A stretch of DNA of 64,000 nt, taken from positions 40,356,099 through 40,420,098 of the forward strand of contig CM038470.1 of assembly GCA_021464415.1 (NCBI GenBank). Direction: 5' to 3'. The DNA is from Lonicera japonica (taxonomy: Eukaryota > Streptophyta > Magnoliopsida > Dipsacales > Caprifoliaceae). The stretch's first letter is position 1. The number at the start of each line of letters is the position of its first letter. Of the stretch, positions 11,784-21,111 are shown in pieces. The translations under genes were made by a program, and so were the position numbers. The notes beneath the pieces are model-generated. The model saw only the letters and a list, made by a program, of their open reading frames with translations. It did not search any database and was not told the DNA's origin.

Positions 11784-12400
11784 ATTCGAAAAATTCTCTT
11801 CGTGGGGAACACATGGAGTCGTTATTTCCCTTCGTGGACAAAGGGGTTTCGGAGAAATTCCCATTGTGGGGAATTCAAAGAACTCCTAACTCTGAGGAAT
11901 TCGGGAAATTTTCTTCGTGGGAAACACGTGGAGTCGTTATTTCCTTTCGTGGGAAAAGGGGTTTCAAAGAAATTCCCATCGTGGGGAATGCGAAGAATTC
12001 CCAACTCTGAGGAATTCAGGAAATTCTTTTCGTGAGGAACACGTGGAGTCGTTATTTTCCTTCGTGGGGAAAGGAGTTTCGGAGAAATTCCCATCGTGGG
12101 GAATGCAAAGAATTCCTAACTCTGAGGAATTCGAGAAATTTCTTTTGTGGGGAATACGTGGAGTCGTTATTTCCCTTCGTGGGAAAAGGGGTTTAGGAGA
12201 AATTTCCATCCTAGGGAATGCGAAGAATTCCTAACTCTGAGGAATTCGGAAAATTCCTTTCGTAGGGAACACGTGGAGTCGTTATTTCCCTTCGTGGGGA
12301 AAGGGGTTTCGGAGAAATTCCAATCGTGGAGAATGCAAAGAATTCCTAACTCTGAAGAATTCGGGAAATTCCCTTCGTGGGGAACACATGGAGTCGTTTC
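11784..12400. repeat. 115-bp hairpin satellite array, about 5.3 units
   Basis: The word ggagtcgttattt(cc) starts at 11815, 11930, 12045, 12160, 12275 and, in shortened form, 12390, an exact 115-bp period. Each unit contains several dyads: GAATTCCT-7 nt-AGGAATTC, TTCCC-atcg-TGGGGAA, and TTTCCC-ttcgt-GGGGAAA. Because 115 is not a multiple of three, the 90-116 codon frames running through it on both strands are not proteins. It sits in the 3' UTR of Tat-1, where satellites are known to arise in Tat/Ogre elements. Confidence 0.93.
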
Positions 12401-13235
12401 CATTACTCACACATTGCTTTGTTGATTTTTTCAAAAATTGATATGCTAGAGAAAAATGCTTACAAGTTGAAGTGCTTTTTTTCTTTCCCACTTCCTTTCA
12501 CCCTCAATTTTAACCTCTGGCGTTTATCAGGAATCAGACTTTTTGAATCAACTTTCCCTAGAAGCTTTCGAACCGCTATGCATGGATTTTCGGGATTTGG
12601 CCTCTCTCCTCCCTCAGTTTTCCTCTCTTCGGTCATGGGGATAGAATTTTGCTCGAAATTCTCAATCATCCTTGAGCTACCCTTTGATTTTTCGTAGGGA
12701 AGATGCTGGTCCCGAATCATTTTCTGTTTTTCGATACCCTTATTGCTCCCTTTTTTGTTTATCCTGCCTTTTATTTTGGTTTTCGGATTTTTCTTGCTTT
12801 TTTCTTTCTTTGCTTTTTCCAAAACAGGAGCCTTAGTCACCTAAGATGTAGCCCTCCCTTTTTGGCACAACTGTCACTCTTAGTGTGGCTCTCCCTATCG
12901 CTTTTTTCATTTTTGTTTTTTTCACTTTCCTCACTTGGACCAACGGGATTTTCCCCTTTTTTACTTTTTCAATTTTTTCTGGTACCCGATTCCTCTTTTA
13001 CACCTTCCCTGTTTATTAATCAAATTCGAGCCTTTCGAAAAGTAGATCCATCCTTTTCAATTTCAGTTCCTCCACAGACTAAAAAGCGTCAAACCTTGGG
13101 TTTTAATCAGCCATCTCGTGCGTGTGTGTGAGTCTTGGTCCTTTGAATCGGGAGAAATTGATTCATACTTGGTCTTTTCGGAAAATAGATCTATCCTCCT
13201 TTTTTTTGTTTGGTCAAACTTGGTCAAAAATGAGG
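12401..13235 (-). mobile_element. Tat-1 3' region between PMD gene and satellite
   Basis: The stretch is strongly pyrimidine-rich on + (purine-rich in element sense). On the minus strand 12840-12460 gives a 126-codon frame that is very rich in Lys, Arg, Glu and Ser, with no Cys or Trp motif; the + strand gives a 142-codon, very hydrophobic Phe/Leu-rich frame at 12703-13131. Strand composition alone could produce both, and I recognise neither. The lysine-rich frame would be a sense extra ORF if real. Confidence 0.4.
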
Positions 13236-13240
13236 GGTAT

Positions 13241-13347
13241 CCGCAAGGGGTATTACCCCCAGCCGTACGGCTGGCAGCCAACTGCATGGTTGGGGGCTAG
13301 CCGTATGGTTGACTAGCCTGCAGCTAGTTCTTATTTCCTATAAATAG
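13241..13347 (+). promoter_or_regulatory. palindrome cluster and TATA box before the PMD gene
   Basis: CCAGCCGTACGGCTGG, a perfect 16-bp palindrome, is at 13259-13274. Degenerate repeats (gcatggttggg, agccgtatggttg) run to 13315, and TATAAATAG is at 13339-13347, about 105 bp upstream of the ATG at 13454. The layout copies that of the B LTR U3 (10780-10972), so the gene appears to use an LTR-type promoter or to share its origin. Confidence 0.75.
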
Positions 13348-13453
13348 AGGCCTATTTTGCTTATTCTCTTCACTTAACCTTACAGTTCTCTCTCTAGCAT
13401 ACAAATTTCTGATTTCAAGAATATTTAATGAGTGTTCTATAATAGTGTGAGTA

Positions 13454-14808
13454 ATGGCGTTCGCGAGGCTTTTGTCAATTTTCGTGTACATGATAATGGG
13501 GGGCCCACCAGAGGGCGGGGAGGCTCCGGAGCTTCTCACGGGAGACGAGGTGGAGGCTATTACTGCTATGATGGATGGGCGTCTGATCTGTGCGCCGCAT
13601 CACAATGACTGGGAGGGTGTGGCATGGGAGGGGCCACTGGGTGCAGACGGGTCACTACAGCGGGCGATGTACCGCGACATGCCATTGCTCTCACTGGGAG
13701 AGGGGCGAGAGTGGTTGCTGATGGAGCCCGCAGCACACGAGATTCGTCGCCGGACTAGGGTATGCTTTGATTTTTAGTATTTACACTAAGTGATAGTTTT
13801 GAAAAAATGCAATGCCATGATATGCATGAAATGTGATAAATTTAATAATTACTCGCCATGGTAGATATACTTAACATAATGTATTTTTCAAACTATATAT
13901 ATTACACCGTATTAATAAATTGTTAGTGAGCCATATAATTTATTGAAATCTGTGATGTAACAGAGGATTGATCGTTGCCATGGTATCACACGTGCTGCTC
14001 CTGAGCTCCGAGACCAGCTACCCCCGTTGGTGAGGGCATATCTGAGCGCGACCCCGTTTGGGCGGTTTATCGAGGTGCTGTCGAGTGGAAAGTTTCAGCG
14101 ATCAGTGAGTCTGCCGATGGTTTTAGGAGAGAGGTGGTGGGACACGACACACACATTCCACTGGGGTTGGGGAGAGATGACATTGACCCTAGAGGATGTC
14201 TTCGTGTTGACGGGGTTGCCATTTGGAAGGGAGGCTTTGGCACCCAACCCACGGGTGTGGATCACGCTAGATGGGATGGGAGCAGCGCTAGGATGGAGGT
14301 CTAGTCGGATAGTAGCGGATAGGATCCCCTATACGGCGATGGTTCATCAAATAGAGGCCGAGAGCGAGAGGTTTAGGAGATGGGCCGATGACACGCCAGG
14401 AGGTTCGGCAGCTGTCGCGATGCTTTTTGCTATTGGTGCTGCATGACTTTTTCTACACACGTGGTGGTGACAACTTACGGATGGTGTAGTTGCCGTACCT
14501 GAGATTCTTCGACCAGCTATACGCCTTTGCTTGGGGAGGATACGTGTTGGCAGTGTTGTACGAGTCGATGGACCTAGTATGCCATCATATGGAGCTCAAC
14601 CATCGTGGGCTTGTCACACTTTGGGAGGTAATTAAGTAAATTATATCTGTAATTTATCTTTATAAATGTGATTATTGAATAAAAATGTGATTATTGTGAC
14701 AGATGTGGTTTATCGCGCATACCCATCAAGGTATTGGTCAGATCAATTTGCACCCGACATTCGCAGATCAGTTCCCACTCTTCAGACGATATTATAGCGA
14801 GAACATAG
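13454..14808 (+). pseudogene. plant mobile domain (PMD) gene, broken, antisense in Tat-1
   Basis: Three exons can be read: 13454-13759, 13964-14627 and 14703-14808. Introns have GT...AG ends (gtatgc...taacag; gtaatt...gtgacag) and the first splice is in phase zero. The product resembles MAIN/MAIL-type plant mobile domains, with RWWDTTHTFHWGWGEMT followed by LTLEDVFVLTGLPFG as the clearest family block. PMD proteins occur in host silencing factors and in Mutator-like and Gypsy elements; the biochemical role is uncertain. Breaks: a frameshift near 14443 (the frame ends at 14446) and a TAG near 14489. The Copia-2 LTR at 14809 removes the C-terminus. Exons are clearly richer in GC than surrounding DNA. 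Lying antisense between pol and the 3' LTR fits the extra ORFs described for Tat elements. It could instead be an independent PMD capture. Confidence 0.8.
13760..13963 (+). other. PMD intron 1
   Basis: GTATGC at 13760 and TAACAG ending at 13963 bound an AT-rich 204-bp intron. Joining the flanking codons keeps the frame (AGG then AGG, both Arg) and links RRRTR to RIDRCHG. Confidence 0.75.
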
Positions 14809-15918
14809 TGTTAGAGTGATATACAAAAAGCCATAATTTTTTTATTGGTTAGGATATATTATAAGCTTGGTTTTGCTATTTTAATGAGAATCTTTATGGG
14901 CAAAGGTTGCATTATATTATTTATTTAAATATTGTGCATGTGTGTCTTTTATTTCATATAGTAGATAATTTGGTGTGTAGAGTATAGCTTACACATAGAA
15001 GATCATATCATCGGTTCTTGTGAAATATAAGTTTAATGGTTCACAATCTTAGATGGAATTGGACACCCATCGGTAGGATTGTAGCACAAGTTTTAGTAGT
15101 TTATCTTGACTACAGGAAACGGTATAGGTTGTGCTAACATACTTTGTGTGTATTGAATAAGACCAGTTTGGGTTAATTATTTTTATACTGACTATATAAA
15201 ATAATTTAAAATCCCATGATTATTATGATTACTTTTGCTCTTAATCTTGAAATAACTAATAGACATATATATGTAGTGTTTGTTGTTTTGACTCATTTAG
15301 AGTGAGATTCATTTATGGATCAATAATCTTCGTGAATTGGATGACGACACTATATGTATGATGAATATTAATTATTGATGAAATCCACGTCCCGGTATAG
15401 GGATTGATGATAGCCCCTTGAGAAGCTTATAAGTTTTGATCATGTCAAACCCTGCAGGTGGATTATGTTAATCCGACATGTCAAATAAGTTAAGTGGTAG
15501 GCTCAAGGATTAAGAAGTCATTTAAATATAATTGTCAGTAATTTAATTTAAATAACGATAGAAGATCTTTAAGTTTTCAACATAGCAGTCGTAAATCAAT
15601 CGTAACTTTTGATCGCATCGTTGGATCGGGCTAATTTTTGGATATGTCGTTTAGAACGCAAAGTTACTATAATCTCCTAAAAAATTAGGATGATCAGAAG
15701 TCATTTCGGTGGCAAAAACAATTAATTTGCGCAGCCTAGTGAGAATTATAAAAATATGACCAAATCACAATTTGATGCTTTCAAACCCTAGTCTCCTCAT
15801 ATGGATCCTCTACATGATCCACAAAGGTGAAATCTCTTTATTCTTATAGGGTTTTAGCAAAAGTATTTTGTTCAATCTATATGCAAAATCAAACGATCCT
15901 GTATTTATGTCTCCATCA
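14809..15918 (+). mobile_element. Copia-2 5' LTR
   Basis: TGTTAGAGTGATATAC at 14809 to TCTCCATCA at 15918, 1110 bp. It aligns with Copia-1 and with the solo LTR at 26785-28073 in reverse. It interrupts exon 3 of the PMD gene after CATAG. The matching right-hand TSD cannot be found because the 3' half of the element is missing. Confidence 0.9.
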
Positions 15919-15920
15919 AT

Positions 15921-15931
15921 TGGTATCAGAG
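15921..15931 (+). other. Copia-2 primer binding site
   Basis: TGGTATCAGAG, complementary to the 3' end of initiator tRNA-Met, lies two bases after the LTR. Confidence 0.93.
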
Positions 15932-17445
15932 GGATTGGTTTTCTTTGATACTGCGTACGGATTGAACTAGCCATGTTGTCCAGTTAAATCTATTCATGCA
16001 TGTTGTTGTTGGATAGAACGTAGAACTCGCTAACTCTTGTTTTGCAGTGTTCTTGTCCCGCTATTATGGTCACGTAATTATGTTTTATGTGATTGGATCC
16101 CACGATGTTTTTATTCGTGGTTAATTTTAATGTACATGATGATTTGGGTTTTATTCATGGTTGTAAATTAAATTTAGATCAGATTTGTGAACTCCTTAAA
16201 AGGAGGCATAGGATCTATGTAATTTTATTTACAGTTTAGATATAATAGTCTATGTGTGAACTCCTTAAATGGAGGCATATGACCTTTGTATCTAAGATTG
16301 CAATTTCTTTAACTAAGAATGTTGAAGAAGGCGTTTTCACCAAGGTTGATTCCCGACATAGTCAATGAAGTGGCGATATAGGCCGTGATAGGTTTTCAAC
16401 GGACTAGGGGTGATGAAGCTTGAACCATAATAGCAGGGATTTAATTATTCTTATTATTGAATGGTTTAATGCTTTGTGTGATTGTGTGTTAGTCATATGT
16501 GTTTAATTATTAGGTTTCCTTATAATTTTGGACAACATGGATACATGACCATACCTAGATCACCTTTTATTTTATATTTAGTCCTTGTCAAATTAAAAAA
16601 GGGTATATAAATATAAATTTTGCGTAATTGAAAAATATAAGTTTTTTTTTTTTTTAAAAAAGCAGCAAGATAATTTTATTGCACATGTCTTTTATATTTC
16701 ATACCCTTGTATTTTAGTTGACTAGAATTTTATTTTTTTTGATTAAGTTGACTAGAATTTAATATAAAATTTTCTTAACCCTCAGAAAATAATGTTTTAA
16801 ATACTAAGTTGGTGAGGGATTTTTTCACATAAAAATTCCACGGTCTCCATCATTGGTTTGTAGTTGATGTAATTTATTCTTCGTGTGTGTTATAGTGCTC
16901 ACCTCTATATCAGAAAGAATAGATTGCGGAATCATTGTGCAAATTTCACTGACTGATAATTTTAAATGATGTGATTAATTTTTCGTGTGGGTTTTAGTGC
17001 TCACCTCCATATCGGAAAGAATAAATTGCAAAATCCTTGGAAAAAATTAAATGATGGTATACACTTAGATATAAATAATAGTATGCTCTCCAACTGAGTC
17101 TTTACTATTATTTGTAGGACCAAAGGAAGTCAGCTATTTAAATTTTACTTGACAATAAATGATTGTCTAGATAATATGTATCGCTTGACAATAAGGCATT
17201 GTCTAGATAGTAAAATTTAATAGGTTTACATCTGTCTAAAAAATAATGAATAATAGACGACCTCACTAACGGAGCATATTGTTCAAAGTCTTAGGCTATT
17301 GGCGAACGCTTTTTGAAATGGTAGAGGGTACCATATTTAAAATATGTGTTCAAAGTTATTATTGTCCATCATAATTTGTATGTGATTCTCAAGTTTTAAA
17401 ATGGCAAACTCTTTCGATCCACTTTTAATTATTCTCAACTAAAAC
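15932..17445 (+). mobile_element. Copia-2 untranslated leader
   Basis: It matches the Copia-1 leader on the other strand, including the duplicated block near 16880-17040, the two 36-bp hairpin repeats near 17147-17217 and the T/A-rich tract at 16634-16665. No coding. Confidence 0.7.
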
Positions 17446-18127
17446 AAATTGATTGGAACTAATTATATTGACTGAAAAAGGGACTTGAACATTGTGCTTA
17501 CTGTTAAAAAGTACAAGTTTGTGCTCATTGAGTCTTGTCCTGTAGAACCTGGTAAGGGGGCGACTAATGAGGAAACCCAGGTTTGCAGGAGGTGGAAAAA
17601 GGCTGATGAGATGGCGTGGTTTTACATTATGGTATTTTTGTCAAATGTGCTACAACATTAGCATTAGTCTTTTGCCACCGCCGATGACATAATGCTGAAC
17701 CTCAAAGATATTTTTGGGGATCAGGATCATGCCGCAAGGCAGGTTTCGATAAAAGGCCTCATGAACACGACTATTGTTGAAGGAACCCGAGTTAAGGATC
17801 TTGTTTTAAAGATGATCAATCTTCTGAATGAACTAAGAGATCTTTGGAGCTAAAATCGATGGGCAGGTCGATATCGTTCTCCAGTCGCTGCTGGACTTAT
17901 TTAAGGGATTCCGACAGAATTACAACATGAATAAGTTTTATTCATTGTTGGATCTTCTTAAAGAATTTCAAGCAACTGAGGAACTCCTTGGTAAGCTGGC
18001 TAGTACTCTAGTGGCTGAGAAAGCTTCAACTTATATGCCCAAAAGCAAGAAAGGAAGAAGAAGAAGAAGAATGCATAAGCTGCAGTCCCACAAGAAGCAG
18101 TGCGTGCAGCAGTCGCTGAACCTCTAG
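17446..18127 (+). pseudogene. Copia-2 gag, decayed
   Basis: The gag region is broken by several stops and shifts. The longest surviving frame is 17927-18127, which reads a helical segment (LLDLLKEFQATEELLGKL) and a basic tail with KSKKGRRRRR. Immediately after, near 18147-18200, an in-frame relic of a zinc knuckle can be seen (CFHSQ-stop-KVHLKKDC), where the second Cys of the CX2C pair is Ser. Confidence 0.75.
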
Positions 18128-18282
18128 GAGGACTGAAAAATCCTATAGGCCAGTGTTTTCACTCTCAGTAGAAAGTGCATTTGAAGAAAGATTGTCCCTA
18201 TTTCCTAAACTGTTATAACAACATATGCAAATGTCATATATTTGTTGTTGTATCTTGTTTAGTGGTCCGATCTACCAGTACC

Positions 18283-18573
18283 TGGTGTGTAGATTCGGGA
18301 GCCACTAATCATGTTTGCAATACTTTGTAGGGGTTCCAGGAAACCAGACAACTTAAAAATAGAGAAAATTTACATATGGGCAGCTACGATTGTGGTAACA
18401 CTTGCAGTATAGATATTTATCTTCAGTCTAGTCAGAATAGGATATTAATGATTAAGGAATATCTATTTGTATCTTCCATTAGAAGGAATTTGATTTCTAT
18501 TTCTAGATTGGTTGAGGACAAATATTTTGTTTATTTTAATGATAAATCAGTTATCATTAGAAAAAATAAATAG
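18283..18573 (+). pseudogene. Copia-2 protease domain, one stop
   Basis: The aspartic protease active-site motif is present as VDSGATNH at 18289-18312. A TAG at 18328-18330 interrupts the frame sixteen codons after the first Trp (18283); the frame then stays open at 18376-18573 through RRNLISISRLVEDKY, the usual end of the Copia protease region. The enzyme would cut the Gag-Pol polyprotein; the stop makes this copy inactive. Confidence 0.85.
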
Positions 18574-18696
18574 TTTGTTTGTTCTGGTACATTAGTGATT
18601 GATCTTTACATTATTAAATCCTAACTTGTCAATACTACAACTGAGTGAATTGAATAGCATTAATAGTTTACCAATTAAGAGAAAGGAACTTTCAAA

Positions 18697-19698
18697 ATGA
18701 GCCAAATGTATTTTTGGCACTTACGCCTTGGTCATATTAATCTAAAAAGAATTCAAAAACTGGTCGAAAATGGACCATTAGGTTCATTGGAAGTGGAGGC
18801 ACTTCCAGTTTGTGAATACTGTTTAGAAGGAAAAATGACTAAGAGATCATTCTCGGCAAAAGGCAATAGCGCTAAAGAACAGTTAAAACTGGTTCACTCT
18901 TATTTGTATGGTCACATGAATGTCCAAACTAGAGGAGGCTTTGAGTATTTCATCATATTTGTAGATGATTATTTAAAGTATAGATACATTTACTTAATGC
19001 AATGTAAGTCTGAAGTCTTTAAGAAATTCAAAGAATTTAAGGCAGAAACAGAGAAACGTCTAGGAAAATGTATCAAATCACTACGATCAGATCGTGGTGG
19101 TGAATACCTCTTGGGAGAGTTCAAGGAATACTTATTAGAGAATGGGATTACATCCCAATTGTCTGCACCGGGGATGCCACAGCATGATGGTGTAGCAGAA
19201 AGAAGGAATAAGACTCTTATAGAAATGGTAAGATCTATGATGAGTTATTTAGACCTACCTGATTCTTTTTGGGGATATGCTTTAGAAATAGCTGCATATA
19301 TTTTGAACTTGGTACCATCAAAGTCAATACCTACTACACCCATAGAATTGTGGACTGGGCTTAAGCCTAGTTTACGGCATATTCGGGTATGGGGTAGTCC
19401 AGCACATGTGCTGAAAGGTAATGCAGATAAGTTGGAATCAAGAATGAAAATGTGTTTCTTTGTTGCATATCCAAAAGGAACCAAGCATGGTTTATTTAAT
19501 AATCCTCAAGAATATAATGTTATTATTATCAATGCCAGATTCTTAGAAGAGGATTATATCATAGACCAAAAGCCCAGGAATAGTGTTGTTGTAGTGGAAA
19601 TAAGAGGAGAGAAAAACAGGGCACAATTCTTCTATACCTTTAGTACAAGAGGAAATACCACAGTAAATGGATATCGACATTCCATTACCTCGTCGTAG
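18697..19698 (+). pseudogene. Copia-2 GAG-pre-integrase and integrase core
   Basis: An uninterrupted 333-codon frame. Residues about 8-50 form the HHCC zinc module (HLRLGHINLKRI ... CEYC). The integrase core follows: the first catalytic position, normally Asp in HSDxxGP, reads HSYLYGHMNV, so Asp is replaced by Tyr; the second Asp is in LRSDRGGEY and the Glu in GVAERRNKT, with the DD35E spacing kept. The end of the core (LWTGLKPSLRHIRVWGSPAHV) is also intact. The missing first Asp should abolish strand transfer. The frame loses similarity after about residue 290, and no reverse transcriptase or RNase H follows. Confidence 0.9.
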
Positions 19699-19868
19699 TG
19701 GGAGGATTGCCGATGCTTGTGCACATCTTGAACAAATCACTAATATGTAGGTTCTTGAACCAGCATGACGTGTGGATAGTGAGTTAGTATGTTCAATATT
19801 TGCACAAAGTACATAAACACAAGTAGTGCCTCGTCGTAGTGGGAGGGTTGTTCGTCAACCTGGTCGTT
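19686..19868 (+). mobile_element. Copia-2 linker and truncation point
   Basis: Two copies of cctcgtcgtagtgggagg, coding PRRSGR, lie at about 19688 and 19829, 141 bp apart. Normally one such block separates integrase from reverse transcriptase. After about 19868 the sequence reads as Tat-1 internal sequence on the minus strand, so Copia-2 ends here without reverse transcriptase, RNase H or 3' LTR. Confidence 0.7.
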
Positions 19869-20101
19869 TTAAGTTCTTGAAACCCACAATAAGGGAAGTC
19901 TTCACCCTCTTTCACAAACCATCCATTTAACGAGCTATCGGTGAATATAGCGCTTGTCCTTCGATTTTCATTTCCTATATATCCTAACCTAGCAAGAGGA
20001 TTTGGTTGTTGGTATGGCTCAATCATTTGTGCAATTCCGTCTTGATATTTTCCCAGACCAATTCACGATAAGAATTTCATCTTCCTCATCATTTGCACTA
20101 C
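19793..20101 (-). pseudogene. Tat-1 protease-RT linker, truncated
   Basis: A minus-strand frame at 20026-19793 begins in the linker downstream of protease and keeps a short family-like stretch (FVKEGEDFPYCGF). It then runs into Copia-2 sequence, so its last third is a chimera. The reverse transcriptase, RNase H and integrase that should follow are absent from the whole window. Confidence 0.55.
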
Positions 20102-21036
20102 TCATGAGTTTATGGTTGACATATCGTCAGGAGGTAAATATTTCACATTTTGGGTGGTGAGAGCTTGTACTTTTGGTTTATATAAAAATCCCACGAGTTG
20201 GACGTCTTGGCTACCAATTCCCAATACAGGCGAGTTTTTGGGTGTTATCGTCCTTTCAGGATCCCCCTTAATGATAATAATATCCCCGTTGAAAGGTATC
20301 TTTATCTTTTGATGAAGGGAAGAAGGGAGCGCACCAACTTCATGCAACCAAACCCGACCCAATAACAGATTGAAACTCGACGGAATATCGATGACTTGAA
20401 ACTCGGTCGTAAATATAGCCAGTCCTATTTTCATATCGATCATGACGGAACCCAATACCTCCCGCTTAGTATTGTCATATGCTCGAACCGTGATCGGAGA
20501 TTCTTCTAGCATGGCCAAATTGATACCCAAACGGACTGCGGTCTTCAACGGGCATACATTGATTGTAGAACCATTATCCACGAGAACATATGGTATAGAC
20601 ATTCCATAGGCCACAATGGTAATGTGCAAGGCTTGATTATGAACCCGAATGTTTGTTTTTGCATCCCCATTGAAGCGATCATTGCTGTTAATTCATTCGG
20701 GCTAGCTTCGAAAGGAACAACTGATTCATCTAGCATTTTCATCAACGCCACCCGGTGCGACTTAGATGCAACCAAGAGTCCCCATATTGAGATTTGGGCT
20801 TGAGTTTTCTTTAATTGTTCTACAACACGCCCTTCCTCCGGATCTTTTGTATGTTCTTTGGAAGGAGTAGTAACAGTAGGTTGCTTAGCACTTGGTGGTT
20901 GGTAGACTCTTCCAGAGCAAGTCAACTGTTGAACCCATGTTGCTACCGGATCAATTGTTTCTTCAGGTGGCTCAATAGAGGTTACAAGTGCCTTGTTTTC
21001 AGCTTGAAAGAGTTTGTTCCAGTCGAAAGCGATCAT
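20102..21036 (-). pseudogene. Tat-1 protease region
   Basis: Two overlapping minus frames join by a shift near 20625. The upstream one (21036-20545) carries the conserved pre-protease block with AQISIWGLLVASKSHRVAL. The downstream one (20629-20102) holds the retropepsin active site VLVDNGSTINVCPL (DNGS, in place of the retroviral DTG) and the following flap-to-helix segment ending LLLGRVWLHEVGALPSSLHQ. This type of protease is common in plant Ty3/Gypsy elements. The frameshift makes the copy non-functional. Confidence 0.88.
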
Positions 21037-21111
21037 GTTTACTTGTGATGGGTATTTGTTTTGGTAGATGCCCTTCCTTGTTACTTTTCTATGGCTATAC
21101 CCGAGTCCCTG

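Noticed and set aside
11685..12425. Several 90-116 codon frames on both strands
   Set aside because: They are read-through of a 115-bp satellite; the period is not a multiple of three and both strands are equally open.
12703..13131. 142-codon hydrophobic frame as a membrane protein
   Set aside because: Phe/Leu richness follows from a T-rich strand; no start context, domain or conserved motif.
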